Below are positions 24,701 through 35,650 of a stretch of DNA of 64,000 nucleotides, one piece after another (the first letter of the stretch is position 1; each line of letters begins with the position of its first letter). The DNA comes from Sinohyriopsis cumingii (Eukaryota; Mollusca; Bivalvia; Unionida; Unionidae), in assembly GCA_028554795.2 (NCBI GenBank), contig CM068828.1, positions 9,495,314 to 9,559,313 on the forward strand, written 5' to 3'. The translations under genes and the position numbers were made by a program. Under the pieces are notes generated by a model. That model had not been told where the DNA came from. It worked only from the letters and a program-made list of their open reading frames with translations, and made no database searches.

Positions 24701-27700
24701 GTGTGTGTGTGTGTTTGTGTGTGATTTGGATTTTTAACGTAGCTTTAACAATTTTTCAGTCATATCGCTACGATGTATGCAGTGTGGCAGCTCATATTGA
24801 TGTCTGGCACTGGGGCATCATGCCCCAGACATATAGCATGTCCCACCCAGTCACATTATCCTGACACCAGGCCGCCCAGTCCTAACACTAACCTCTTAAT
24901 GCTAAGAGCATAGCGAGGCAGCTGCTACTACCAATTATGTAAGTTTCCGTATGATTCGGCCGGGAAACGAACACGCAACCTCCCGCATCCGAGGCGGGCG
25001 CTCTAACCACTTAGGGAACAGGAGCATTCTGTGTGTGCTTGGGGTGGAGTGTATAGGATTGAACACCACATAATGACAATTCTGATTATACAGTGCAAAG
25101 AAAACGCTAATTAGTAAAATCTGTAAAATCAAATACCTTGTCAAAATACCAAGGAAGACGAACCGATTGTTGGCATGGGATTGTAGTATAGACATTTGAG
25201 ATGTCAAGCACTTGCATTTGCTCTAGTTTTAACTCGTCGATACAGAAATATAAAAATAACCTTACAAAGTCCTTGTTAATTTTTTTATACTGGTTGATAA
25301 TATCGGTGACAACGCATGTTACGGTTTGTAAGATTGGGTTATAAATTTCTAGACCCAACGTTATCATCGTCATTAAGAAGTAGACACATCATAGTACAAC
25401 AAATGTGCGAAATAATAACCTTCACGTCGTGTAGCACAGATTCAATAGCAACGTAAAGGTTTTATTTTCTTATAGCGTATAGGCTTACAATTCTTTGTGT
25501 AAAAACGTACATCCTATAACGAAAGAGGCACAACATATAATTAGAAATGCACAGCATATAATTTGAAAAGTAATGCATATAATTTGAAATGAGGAGAAAT
25601 TAAAAAGAAGTGTTATGTATATGTTTAGAAATGAACAACATCTATTAAAATGCTCGTCATATAACAAACATTTACATCATGTCATAAGAAGTACACATAG
25701 TATATAAAAATATACACAACCTATAACAATAAATTAATATGTAAATCATATAATATTACATGCATAGGATCTTGCATACGAGCAAAACGAACACCCTATG
25801 TCCGATATCTTAAGACAACAATCGTTGTCAGGTGAAGGATCTTAAACGCATATGTACTACAAATAATTTTTTCTCTAATCACCTACTAACCATACTCTCA
25901 CGAGACCTTAATATCACACTTGCATATATTTTCCTTCTTCGCATTTTTTGTTGTTGACTCATTAGCAAGTCTTGTCATGTCGAATATTGGTACTTCATGC
26001 CATGCACTATCCATCACGACCGTAACACCTAATACAAAGACTTATTTCTATCGCTAATTAGTGAACATGTGTACGTAAATCTATCCTAAGATTTTCTTAC
26101 GATGAGAGATTAGGGAGGGTCCATTCTACAATGCTAATTCGTGCTATTATAGAGACTGGTGAATATACTAGATTATAATGAATAATCCTAGACATTTTAT
26201 AAATACTCAATAGGAGAAATATATTTTCAGCGCCGATTCCCCATAATCAAACAAATGATCACTAAACTGTAACACAACTATCCATGGATACGTAAATGCA
26301 AATACCACATACACAACTTATCTTACAATACCAAGGAATGTATGTCAGATAAGAGGAACGTACACACTAACAATCTACAGCATATCATGGACTTTCCACC
26401 GTGTATTTTCAAAATAGCCACTTAAAACAGCACAAACTTTCTGTATTAGGTCCTGAAAGTTTAAGCCGCGCTTCTTCTTGTTCTTTCTTATACAGAAAAA
26501 TAAAACACTTATCAGCGCAACCACAAATTCCTTCGCCCTCCACAATCCATTTGGATGGCACAGCAAACCTACAACTTCATTTATGACAGCCTTTTACATG
26601 ATGTAGAAAACATACAAATTCATTTATCGCAACCTTTTTATACGACGTAGCAACCCTACAGTTTCATTTCTGACAGCCTTTCAACATCTCCTAGAAAACC
26701 TCCATTTTCATTTATGACAGCTTTTCAACATCTCCTAGAAAATCTCCATCTTCATTTTTGACAGCCTTTCAACATCTCCTAGAAAATCTCCATCTTCATT
26801 TTTGAAGCCTTTCAACATCTCCTAGAAAAACCCCGTCTTCATGTATGACAGCCTTTTGCATGACATGTAAATGCTAATTAAGAATTATTTCGAATTGCAT
26901 CCGGCAATCACAGGGAGGCTATTGTTATCAGAATTTAACAATAATGAAGACTTCATTTCAATACAATAATGAGACATGCATCGTTGTAGTTTATTTTTGT
27001 TGAATATTACAGGATGGGCCGCTACAGTTACGAAATCCTCCGAGCTGTCCGATTGGTTGTGGATACAGGAATTCATTATTACGGGTGAGTTGTCGGGAAA
27101 TCCTCACATTAATGTCCTCCCAAAAGGAGCAGTGTTTAATAAATTAAACGTTTACATGATATCCTATCACTGATGTCCTCTTTAAACGAGCAGTGTTTAG
27201 TAAATCCAAAGTCTGCAGGAACAATTAAAGAGACTTTCATAATGAAAGTCGCATCATGTACATGAATGCTTGGCGTTAGGAGTGTTTATAAGCACGAAGA
27301 GTACATATGGAAACAATCACATAATCTAATTGGAAATGAATTTGGATTCGGCACATTCCGCATTCGACAAAATACATATGTTAATTAGGACTGTAAATGC
27401 TACGTAAGTAGATTACTCGTACCTTGAAATGGCTTGTTTTCATGAACAATTCACCCATGCATCATGGTTTGCATTTTTTTTTCTCAGCTGAGTTGTATCT
27501 CATTGAGAATTATAAGCGGCAACATGACACATTTATGTTATGACTAAGTACATGTCGTGCTCAAATATTTAGATTTTTGTGAAATTACAGTTATCGGACT
27601 CACATTGATATTTGATATTTTGTCAAATGTCAAGTCCAGTCTCAGACGACAGTCGAACCTTTAAATTTCGGTTTCATTCACATGCGTCGAAGAAGAATAT

Positions 27701-30700
27701 TGCAGATTTTATCCGACTGAAAGGGAAAGAACGCTTAGACAAGAAACGATATGGTACAAACAAAAGATACGGTACATGCTTGACATATCATTTGTTAGGT
27801 ATATTTGACTTAATTATAACATTTTAATATATATTTATTTCAATTTCATTGTTTGTCAGTTTAAATTTTTTATTTCTTATTGCATGTTATTGCAATGTAA
27901 ATTTATTCTCTAGACATGATACTTTTTTTTCAGAAAATAGTTTGACCTTGACTGTTTGTTTTATAAACACCAGGTGTTGATCTAAATCCTGACTTTGTTT
28001 CAAAATGTGTAGCGTCCACGTAAACAAGTTCTATTTTATTTTAAAACTATTGGTTGTTGTCGAGGTCGTAATGGGACTTCGTGCTTAAGATGTAAACATT
28101 TTTTTTATTTCTTAGAGTAAAATGATTGGTTTTCGTCAGGGCCACACTGGGTGTACGTGACCTTTAACAAATATTTAAATTTCTATAAACTTTCAGAAGA
28201 TGATCACGAGACCCCTTGCTTACGTTTTAGGATACGATATAACCTTTGTTTTGGAGAGCTAATCTTAGTAGAAGCTGGGTTGCTAAACTGGAAGTTGTAT
28301 GTTTTGCTGTTTGGAGTTATTTTAAATTACTTGGATTCAAAATGATTAATTCTGTTATTTTTCTGGAAAATACATGTGCTCGTGTGAGATTCTAAATCAA
28401 ATACAGTTCTTATAAGAAATTTATTTTGATTTCCAAAACCGGAGTGATAATTCTTGTTTCTACAAGGAACTGTAGACTTCAGCACTACAGATTGCAGCAT
28501 ACGTCATTGTCTTCCATCTTGGATTCAAACTTGAAATCAATAGGACGTTTTGTCATTAGGACTACTAAAATTTTATTCCTGGATTGTTTTTGGATTTTAT
28601 TCTTAAAAGCGTAAGTTCGTATTTTTTCATTTTTACAGAAGTTTTCCAGAGAAATAAATTATTGTATATTTTCAAAGCTTGTTGTTTTCACTCTTTCTTG
28701 TGTTACTGTTTATACTGGCAAAGGATTGAAAGGTATTTTACCGCAGAAATTATTAATTGGCCAGAAATCATCAGCAAATGAACGATGGAGATTTAACCTT
28801 GGAGCTTCCTCCCGATCCACCGGACCTGAACAGAAATTACTGAGACATATATTGAGTAAATGAAGGGTTAACTGAAACAAATATTTCTGCATTTACATAC
28901 TGAGAGCTGGGTCATTATCTATGTGTTTAATATAATTTTAAAACCACCTCTGAGTAGGGTCTTAAAAATTGATCTTTAATTACCTTCTAGGGATTTTAAA
29001 CTTACATCCGTACATGCTGAACCCGAAATATCTTCCAACATTTAATCAGTCAAAACTGCGTCCAGCTTTGGTGTGTAGGGAAGCAATCTAGTGAAACCGG
29101 AACTCCAACAAGATTCATTTAGCAGCGCGCTTGTATTTATGTATTGTTGTTATTAAATATTTTTTTACCTGATTTTGATAATCGACTTTAAATCACTCTA
29201 ATTGAATTTTTCATAAACTGAAGTTCATTACGATTCCTAAAAGAAACAATAATTTCAAATTAAATGCTAGTTTCGGATAGAGAGAAATATAAATAATACT
29301 GAATAATTAATTGCTAGTTGAGGAACTTTATCAGCCGCTGTAGCTCAGTTGGTAGAACTTGTCTTTTATCAAACAGAGAAATAAGGATATACAGACGCAG
29401 TTGCTGAAAGTTTCGCATTCGCAATACAAGTACGTCAAGAGTGATTCCCTCTTAACAGCAAAGTAGAATGTCTTTCTAGTTAATTTAAGGTTTCTAAAGG
29501 GAATCAGCTTTTGGATAGACAGGTCCGATTTTGGCCTGTACACTATGTACGCTGATTAAAAATCAGTTTGCAAAATAAAAGATCTGGAATTAAATTTGTT
29601 ATGCAGATAAATATCCGCGTACCAGTATGTAAATGCAGAAATATCTAACAACAAAGCGATGTTTATTTACCATACGGCTCGTTAATTTCTGGAAATGGTC
29701 GACGATTCGGGTTTGGAAATGTGTATCGTAGCTTTGAGACTCAGGCCCGACAAGAGGGGGATGGGGCAACTGGGATAAATCCATGGGGCCCTGGCTGAAC
29801 AACTTTTTAATTTTATAAAAGAAATTTTTTTCTTGAACAAGGACTAGGGTGTTTCTTACGCCAGGGCCCGTGATCGATCTCTACGACCTTGTTTAGACTC
29901 TATCGACGATGGACCATGAGACGAAGTCAGAAAGAAACGATCTATGCCTACTTTCTTCGACACCTTGACATTTATGAATCAGGACTGTACCACTGAGTCA
30001 GAGATATCATTTTTGGTGATAAACATTACAGGTGGTCACGTGATAAAGCTATTGAATACATGAAGAACTACACAGGCATGGGACCCGGGAATGTAGCCAA
30101 TGAAATTGATCGTTACATCACATGGCCTGGACAAGCCTGCGCTTACAAGATCGGAGAAATTAAGATAAAAGATCTTAGGAAGACGGCAGAACTGCGGTTA
30201 GGTAGGTTTCTTGTTTATTGCATTATCGTCTACTACAGTGTACCAGCATTTTGATCCGAGGTGTACACTAATTCCTGCTTGCGTGATATTACTTTTGAAA
30301 TTTTTTAGCCAGTTTCTTTTGTTAAACTGCCCAAGATGGTTTATGTTTATTCGGTTCGCACAATTCAACTATATGCTTGTGTGCTCGTTTAAAGTGACAC
30401 ACTAATTATATCCTACCTTCTATATGTATACTGTTGGTTGTTACTTTTGATAAGGTATGATAATAACGCAATGTTTCCCACTTAAAATGGTTTGGAATAT
30501 AAAATATTCTGAATAATGTATGAATTTATGTATGCTGGTAGAGAATTGTTTAATCGAGGGTAAAGAATATACAAGAGATTAAATCCACCACGAAATATCT
30601 TGTTGCAGATTGAGAGTTAGGGTAACAAATATGACGGCACAAAATTGTATTCCCGTGTACTCCTCGATTACCAAACCACTTAATTTGGAGGGAACGAATC

Positions 30701-30959
30701 TTTGTGATTTTTCGGTATTTGCTTGACACGGAGAAGGATATTTGCTTATATTTTAGGTTCCAAGTTCGACATCAAGGAGTTTCATTCCGTGATTTTAGAG
30801 AACGGCGCAGTGCCTCTGAGTGTGCTTGAGAGACTGGTTACTAGATGGATACAGGATAAGGAAATCTCTGAACCAGCAGGGGCTGATAATACGTATCATA
30901 CACCTTTATCACTGTACATTGGTATTTTTATTTCAGTCTGTAATTTTTACTTTTATTAG
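10906..30959 (+). CDS. Host gene: DUF885-family protein, C-terminal seven exons
   Basis: Seven exons (10906-11007, 11367-11427, 12469-12573, 21230-21294, 27013-27084, 30032-30201, 30757-30959) have GT donors, AG acceptors and compatible phases throughout. They give 258 residues after a one-base leading partial codon and end in TAG. The order of motifs matches the C-terminal half of DUF885 (PF05960, which I recall as related to zinc metallopeptidases): [16 protein letters not shown], the [10 protein letters not shown] metal-site motif, [14 protein letters not shown], a [16 protein letters not shown] segment, [12 protein letters not shown] and a closing [13 protein letters not shown] block. The function in animals is not known; a hydrolase is plausible. 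Upstream exons must lie before 10906 or outside the window. The last 17 residues are hydrophobic, so either a tail anchor or read-through of a donor site is possible. Confidence 0.88.
11367..11427 (+). CDS. DUF885 gene, exon with HExxPGHH motif
   Basis: A 61-nt exon after a poly-T acceptor encodes [20 protein letters not shown]. The HEANPGHH residues are the presumed metal-binding and catalytic site. Donor CAG|gtgaaa. Confidence 0.92.
11477..11556. repeat. (TA)n microsatellite
   Basis: About 40 TA units in the intron after the HExxPGHH exon. Confidence 0.98.
11557..12468. other. Intron, no gene seen
   Basis: AT-rich intronic DNA between two DUF885 exons, with no supported feature. Confidence 0.7.
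12469..12573 (+). CDS. DUF885 gene, third visible exon
   Basis: A 35-codon phase-0 exon, with [16 protein letters not shown] followed by [16 protein letters not shown]. The intron after it (12574-21229) is the one that harbours the fossil polymerase element. Confidence 0.88.
12697..12734. repeat. (AT)n microsatellite
   Basis: About 19 AT units within the long intron. Confidence 0.97.
13819..14052 (-). pseudogene. Unidentified coding tract of the fossil element
   Basis: An open helical stretch of about 77 codons ([19 protein letters not shown] in part). A second frame just upstream ([18 protein letters not shown]) seems to belong to it through a frameshift. No family recognised. Confidence 0.35.
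14390..14480 (-). pseudogene. Ala/Val/Ile-rich hydrophobic tract of the fossil element
   Basis: The minus strand encodes [19 protein letters not shown] and a similar continuation, before a stop at about 14355. The composition suggests a membrane-active or inner virion protein, but no assignment is made. Confidence 0.3.
15093..15362 (-). pseudogene. Unidentified 89-codon tract of the fossil element
   Basis: An open frame beginning [13 protein letters not shown]. The DTDS string resembles polymerase motif C, but what follows is not polymerase-like and the tract is 4.4 kb from the polymerase fragment, so I treat the match as chance. Confidence 0.3.
15421..15905. repeat. 53-bp tandem repeat, about nine copies
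   Basis: The block containing CTTCAACTTCTTTTCCA and GATGAGATA recurs every 53 bp (for example at 15451, 15504 and 15557) with point changes. The period is not a multiple of three, so it cannot encode a simple protein repeat. It lies inside the fossil element. Confidence 0.92.
15908..16261 (-). pseudogene. Unidentified 118-codon tract of the fossil element
   Basis: It starts [17 protein letters not shown] and runs 118 codons with a single in-frame TAA at 16127, ending beside the 53-bp repeat. Protein-like composition ([20 protein letters not shown]) supports former coding use. An upstream frame ([14 protein letters not shown]) probably joins through a frameshift. No family recognised. Confidence 0.45.
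16684..16950 (-). pseudogene. Unidentified 88-codon tract of the fossil element
   Basis: ATG-initiated and rich in beta-forming residues ([18 protein letters not shown], then [20 protein letters not shown]). A capsid-type protein is conceivable from its composition and from lying downstream of the polymerase, but nothing in it is diagnostic. Confidence 0.4.
16951..17933. other. Degraded interior of the fossil element
   Basis: Short frames on both strands (for example + 17145-17327 and - 17250-17444) have protein-like composition but no recognisable domain. I cannot choose between them. Confidence 0.4.
17934..18219 (-). pseudogene. Basic Lys/Ser-rich tract of the fossil element
   Basis: A 94-codon open frame from [18 protein letters not shown]. 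Its basic, Ser/Pro-rich composition ([15 protein letters not shown]) would suit a DNA-binding core protein. This is inference only. Confidence 0.4.
18220..19237. other. Fossil element interior, no feature supported
   Basis: No open frame of note and no recognisable motif on either strand. Confidence 0.5.
19238..19405 (-). pseudogene. Unidentified 55-codon tract just downstream of the fossil polymerase
   Basis: It starts [20 protein letters not shown] and ends TGA. It lies about 370 nt past the polymerase fragment in the direction of transcription, roughly where later polymerase sequence would be expected, but shows none of its motifs. Confidence 0.3.
19780..20158 (-). pseudogene. POLB: Protein-primed DNA polymerase B fragment, second lineage
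   Basis: Three consecutive blocks, split by one frameshift and one stop, match a conserved run of family B protein-primed polymerases. First comes [15 protein letters not shown] with [10 protein letters not shown], then [19 protein letters not shown], then [13 protein letters not shown] ending in DGKT. In the family these correspond to the HNDYPLAPE, KLVPNL, HYRNLQLYL and FEKDFFKLMNN..FGKT signatures between palm motif A and motif B. The complete Polinton to the right has a different motif B (MLNCLWGKMAQR) and lacks this run, so the two polymerases belong to separate groups. Motifs A and C were not found. Confidence 0.82.
20171..21229. other. Intron, no gene seen
   Basis: A small + frame at 20688-20921 has no domain and no splice context. 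Nothing else is supported. Confidence 0.6.
21230..21294 (+). CDS. DUF885 gene, fourth visible exon
   Basis: Encodes [20 protein letters not shown]. The conserved Glu after GWALY is likely the third metal ligand by analogy with gluzincins. Donor AT|gtaagt. Confidence 0.9.
21295..22982. other. Intron, no gene seen
   Basis: AT-rich sequence without supported features. Confidence 0.65.
22983..23493. repeat. 31-bp minisatellite, about 16 copies
   Basis: A contiguous head-to-tail array whose unit contains GGGCGATCACGAGTTGAA and CGGCTGATACA, with one or two changes per copy. There are no unique spacers, so it is not CRISPR-like. It lies in the intron between the fourth and fifth DUF885 exons. Confidence 0.95.
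23494..24779. other. Intron, no gene seen
   Basis: Low-GC intronic DNA with a short (TG)n run at about 24697-24722. Confidence 0.6.
24780..25020 (-). repeat. tRNA-derived SINE, bivalve type
   Basis: On the minus strand a tRNA-like head has an A-box-like TAAGTGGTTAG (25004-25014), an anticodon-arm-like GCGCCCGCCTCGGATGCGGG and a B-box-like GTTCGTTTCCC (24962-24972). A non-tRNA body follows that includes GCAGCTGCCTCGCTATG and GTGACTGGGTGGGACATGC. I recall this head and body as common in bivalve genomes, which is the main reason for the host guess. A (TG)n run lies just beyond the body. Confidence 0.75.
25021..27012. other. Intron with minor repeats
   Basis: Imperfect ATATAATT-type repeats lie at 25490-25740, and the 44-bp tandem repeat listed separately. 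No gene seen. Confidence 0.6.
26575..26870. repeat. 44-bp tandem repeat, about six copies
   Basis: The unit carries GACAGCCTTTCAACATCTCC and recurs at 26677, 26721, 26765 and 26808. The flanking copies are more diverged. Confidence 0.9.
27013..27084 (+). CDS. DUF885 gene, fifth visible exon
   Basis: Encodes [19 protein letters not shown], then IHYYG completed by the next exon. The donor gtgagt is a strong match to consensus. Confidence 0.9.
27085..30031. other. Intron, no gene seen
   Basis: AT-rich. A tRNA A-box-like GTAGCTCAGTTGGTAGA at 29338 has no B box behind it and is at most a SINE fragment. Confidence 0.6.
30032..30201 (+). CDS. DUF885 gene, sixth visible exon
   Basis: Encodes [16 protein letters not shown], then [19 protein letters not shown]. 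The phases fit on both sides (donor G|gtaggt). Confidence 0.9.
30202..30756. other. Last intron of the DUF885 gene
   Basis: A 555-bp intron with a canonical donor (gtaggt) and acceptor (tattttag). No other feature. Confidence 0.8.
30757..30959 (+). CDS. DUF885 gene, last exon
   Basis: Encodes [20 protein letters not shown], then a helix typical of the family end. It continues to TAG through a hydrophobic tail ([14 protein letters not shown]) that is unlike the family and may be read-through of an unused donor. Confidence 0.82.
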
Positions 30960-31472
30960 ATATACAAGTTTTCTTTGGGGAAATTAATTGTGAACGTGAA
31001 AATATGTCTTGAAATTTAATTTTGATTACTTTTGCAAGTGTGATTTTGATACTTTTATATTATCTTGCTATTCAAAACTGCATTTCCAAAGTTTTACCAA
31101 ATCTTCTTATTAATAAATATATTTTCCTGTACAAAAAAAATCCATATATCCAACTTGTTAATAAACAATACATTTTCCTGTGAAAAATCCATATTCTGGT
31201 CAGGTCATTCGTGCAGGTCTTTTTAAAGACACAGTCAGTACCTGGTTTAGTCTAGTAGAGACTGCTGTACGATATTTTTCCTTACAGGCTTTTTGTTGGT
31301 CATGTAGCCTTCCATAATGTGAACAGCTTAATAAAATTACATGTTATGTAGGCACCCCTAGCCCTGTCCCAGCATATCTACCTAGTTAAGACGTGGGAAA
31401 TGTCCTCTTCTGGGTTATAAATAATAAAGTTTATTTATTTATTTTGTTTAGAAACCCTGTCGTCTTGTGTTT

Positions 31473-31562
<90 letters not shown>
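31473..31562. repeat. (TG)n/(TA)n microsatellite
   Basis: Six TG units run directly into about 39 TA units. Confidence 0.98.
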
Positions 31563-31565
<3 letters not shown>

Positions 31566-33769
31566 CTGCACAACGATACGCCAGTCATTTCCGTAAACAT
31601 TTGATCACGTGTTGTTTTTGGTTGAAAATCCAATTTGTGTCAAGAAAGAACGATCGTCCTTGAATAAAGGAAAGTGATATTAGTAAAGTGTACAAAAATA
31701 TCCGACACTATTTTAGATGCCTATGAAAATGTGCTTTCTAAATGTTGACATGAAGATCCACTCCATGATATTCTTGAACTTGATAACTCAGAAAAACCTA
31801 TTTAAAATGTATATTTTATAATCATAAAAATAAATACATAATTTAGAAATGTTTACCTTAAAACAGTACTCTTAATCCGAGTTTCTAATTTTGCAAGAAT
31901 TTGTCCCAACATACTTTATCGTCTGCTATCCAACTTGTCAACTCGAACGGATTCTCAAGAAATTCCCGGGCGTATCGCCTGTTTCTTTAGCAACGTTTTT
32001 CCATAAACGAGACTTTGTATGCATATTACATACTATTAATTGTTGTTTCTCTTCAACATAATACCTTATTTATATTTTTTAAAATGTTGTACTTTTACTA
32101 ATATGTTTTACAAGATCGGTTTAGTTTGCTTAATATCTCTGCCATCAGTGGCATTGTTACTATGAATTTTGTAAAACTAACTATAAACCTGACCTAGTTC
32201 CTCAGAAACATGCTGCCAAAAAGAGTCCAAAGTCATTTTCCCATAGCCCGATGCATAAAACATTACATCTTTTCAAAGCCTTGTGCAGAATAAGCAGATA
32301 TATCGCGAGTCATGAAAACACAGGGGTGGTATCCCGTGTGTCCAAAATTAGTACTGATTTAAACAGAATGTTCTGGTGACAATTTCCACTTTTCAGATGT
32401 TAAGCATTTCAGTATTATTTTTTCATCGGTCGGTTAAGTTCGGTATGCGTTTTGGGTCAATATTGGTGACAAAACTTGCATGCGCAGAAAAGAAGCCTGA
32501 CAGCAGTGCATATATAACGAGATAACCTGGTGGGATTTTGGATTTACAACAGAACACTTTTGATGGTGATACAAATGCAATGTTTAATGATAAATGAGAA
32601 AAGAATTATGATTAATACGTACGAATAATATCCAAATATTGGATCAATTAACATAATCCGCACGAACTAAATAAAAGAATACAATAAATGACTTTACACA
32701 GCACAAACACAAGTAGTGAATGATTCACAGTGATTTCACAACGAAAGAATGATGTGTTTTACTCAAATAGTAAAAGTTGGTATTTTACTCGTATAGTAAA
32801 AATGTATGCATTCAAATAGTGAAAATGATGAAAACAAAGGGACAGATGTACACGGCTAAAAGATTACATGTATGGATTTACACATTCCGTCACCAGCACA
32901 CTCGGCTACCAGTCACAATGGTCAATCAAGCAGTCAGTATTCCAGGTTGGTCAATAAAGCAATCAGCGTCTACCAATCTCGGTCAGCAACGCCCGATCAC
33001 CTGCTACTCTACCAGCAACATTTTACTGAGCTCTACGGCTGCTATGGTTCAACTTCACAGCTGCTACGGTCAGTTACTGTGGTTAGCTTTACAGCTTGTA
33101 CCACGACGACTCCGATCACTCCGATAACTCTGGTCAGTCCAACCACTCCGATCAGCTGAAAATACATCTAACACCGTGTACTATGCATGACACGGGCATA
33201 TACGACAAAACGTAATGACGTTATATAGGATAAGATATACAGATTCCATTATCGGCACAATAATTACAAAACAATACACAAGTTCAGAAATGAACCTAAC
33301 CGTGCCCGATGAGAATCCTATGGTATTAAACATTTCTTAAAATTGCAACTTTATATTGATAATATAAATCTCTTGCTAAGTCACAATCAAGAAGAGAAAA
33401 TATTTACATAAAACTACTTAAGCCGAAGCTACATAGAAAATATACTAAAATAAACGTGGTAGTACAATAGTTATAACTTATACACAAGAAATTAATAAAT
33501 AACTCACATACCTCTACAGCTGAAGATGTGCAAGTCCTTAAAGTACACCGCTCACTGACAATACGTTCCGTAATGTAAAGATTTAGTCCTACGGTGAAGC
33601 ATATATACACAGACGATGCCGCAATACATGTCTTTGCGCTGGAAGTATTCGGTTCTTCCCATCGAAAGTACTTCGCACGTGCGGCATAGGAAGAACCGAA
33701 CTCACTATTTCGAAATCTTTGTACAATATACATAAATCACCCTCGGGTATCATTGTAATCAAAAACGAA

Positions 33770-33770
<1 letters not shown>

Positions 33771-33847
<77 letters not shown>
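33771..33847. repeat. (TA)n microsatellite
   Basis: About 36 TA units with one interruption near the right end. Confidence 0.97.
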
Positions 33848-34421
33848 GAATTTGGTTTGATTTTGATTTTATTCTTGTACGAGGTTGCTTTATGTTTTGT
33901 TGATTGTATTATACTGATGGATTGTTTCACCGGTTTGAACTCTGGCTTATTCCTTCCTCTCTCCAATGTCAGTTTTGTCTTCTTTCTGTTGCATGATCGT
34001 GTCATCATTGTTGTTATTTGCATTTCTCTTGTTTGTGAACAAAGACTGGTATATCTAGATCATATTCTTAAGTTTACCTATCTAACACTATGACGTATAA
34101 ATAAAGAAATTTCTGTAAAGTTATATATTTTTATTTATATTGATTCTTTTAATTTTAGCATATCCGTAAATAAGGAAAATAAATAATGTGTCTAACGTAT
34201 TTTTGTATTTTTAGTGTATGAATGTGTGTGTGTGTGTGTGTTCTTCTGGTCGAAAAAAATCGTGTTTATTGCAAAGGTTATTCTGTGATTGACGACATCT
34301 TGAGTATTTGTTTAGTTTACCGTAAATGGTGGTTGGAATACATTGGTTTAAGAGAGTCATTAGTCTAGTGTCTTGGTTTGGGCAGTCACGTATGCGTCCT
34401 TTTATCTGTGGTCAAAACGTA

Positions 34422-34541
34422 ATTACTGTTATGATATTCAAATTATTGTTATAATATTCAAATTACTGTCATAATATTCAAGTTACTGTTATAATATTCA
34501 AATTATTGTTATAATATTTAAATTATTGTTATGATATTCAA
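34422..34541. repeat. 20-bp tandem repeat, six copies
   Basis: Unit ATTACTGTTATAATATTCAA with one or two changes per copy. Confidence 0.93.
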
Positions 34542-35236
34542 ATTAGATTACTTTAAAGCATATTCATTTAAAAAGATACAAAGAAAAGGCAATGGGCGGA
34601 ATGTAACATAGATTTAGAAACATAAATCCGTCTCCTTGTTAAATTGACGATGAAATAATTGGCTATTTCACAATATAAGTTATGTTTTAAATGGCATAAA
34701 TCTATCCTTTTTGCGATCGAATTGAAATCCGTTAAAAAAAATACTTACAAAAAAGTTTGTCCTTTTTGTGAATTACTGTGCCTGGTGCACTATCACTTCC
34801 GGACTAAATCAGTTGATAAGGTAGATAACTCGTGTGACACAAATCCTCTTTTACAGCATTATTGAAGGTAAATAACTCGTGTAACATAAATTCTCTTTCT
34901 TTCATTTTATTTCGTTAGAAATCACAACTCCTCACAATGAGATGCACTTATTTTCTATCATTTTTGGGACGGCTACTGTAACTGATTTTCAATCTTCACG
35001 TCGAGCATCATATGTATTGCATTACAATAGTAAAAGTCACATGGGTTATGTAAGCGCACTTACTGATTATAAATTTTAACAAATTATTTTAGTTTTTAAA
35101 TTGAACCGTAATATAGTCATAACAAAGTTTATTCAATCGTGATTTTTTAGTGATCTTCGCAATAATTGTCATAACAAAATTTTCAGACCAAAATTATCGA
35201 TGGCTATAGACATTTACAATGGCTGTTCGTCATTAG

Positions 35237-35242
35237 ACTAGG
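35237..35242. repeat. Target-site duplication, left (ACTAGG)
   Basis: A perfect match to ACTAGG at 55867-55872, directly abutting both element ends. Six bp is the duplication size known for Polinton integration. Confidence 0.97.
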
Positions 35243-35641
35243 AGTAGTAATGGGGGACGATTTAGGGACTATGGGACTTATCATTAAAAACACCCCTGGG
35301 ACGATATAGGGACTATGTAAATTTAACATGGAGAAAACCCCTGGGAGGATATAGGGACAAGGGGAATTAACATTAGGGAATAGTTCGTGGGACAATATAG
35401 GGACAAGGGTTAATTAACATGGGGAAAAATCGTGGGACGATATAGGGACAAGGGAAATTGAACATGGGGGAAAAAGTCTTGGGTCACTCTAGCCTCAAGG
35501 GAAATTGAACATGGGGAAAAATGTCTTGGGTCACTCTATTTTTTGTTTAAAATAAAAAATAAAATAAAAAATGGGGTAGGCAATTGAAAGTCAATCTCTT
35601 TTCGAGAGATGTGGGTGGCCCTGAAAAGGGCCTTTGGGTTT
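35243..35641. repeat. Left terminal inverted repeat
   Basis: 399 bp pairing with 55472-55866. The outer 200 bp hold five direct copies of a block of the form GGGACGATATAGGGAC, separated by ACATGG/ACATTAGGG-type spacers. The inner end contains the histone-type stem-loop and purine box, so the repeat supplies the 3' end of the outward-facing terminal gene on each side. Confidence 0.96.
35594..35632 (-). terminator. Histone-type mRNA 3' end signal (left TIR)
   Basis: The minus strand reads GGCCCTTTTCAGGGCC (6-bp stem, TTTC loop), preceded by CCCAAA, followed by ACCCACA and, 13 nt after the stem, GAAAAGAGAT. These are the stem-loop, cleavage flank and histone downstream element of replication-dependent histone mRNAs. 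It lies 18 nt after the stop of the gene at 35651-36247. Confidence 0.9.
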
Positions 35642-35650
35642 CTTCTTCTT

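Larger units (their letters stand above)
30960..35236. other. Intergenic DNA between the DUF885 gene and the Polinton
   Basis: No gene supported. It contains two TA microsatellites and a 20-bp tandem repeat (listed) and several AATAAA sites after 31100 that could serve the DUF885 transcript. Confidence 0.6.

Noticed and set aside
29331..29375. tRNA-like GTAGCTCAGTTGGTAGA.
   Set aside because: Only the D-arm/A-box matches. There is no anticodon arm, B box or acceptor pairing downstream.
33630..33720. Inverted CGGTTCTTCC/GGAAGAACCG, possibly a hairpin RNA.
   Set aside because: The arms are only about 12 bp with a 30-nt loop and no extended pairing; not convincing as a precursor.
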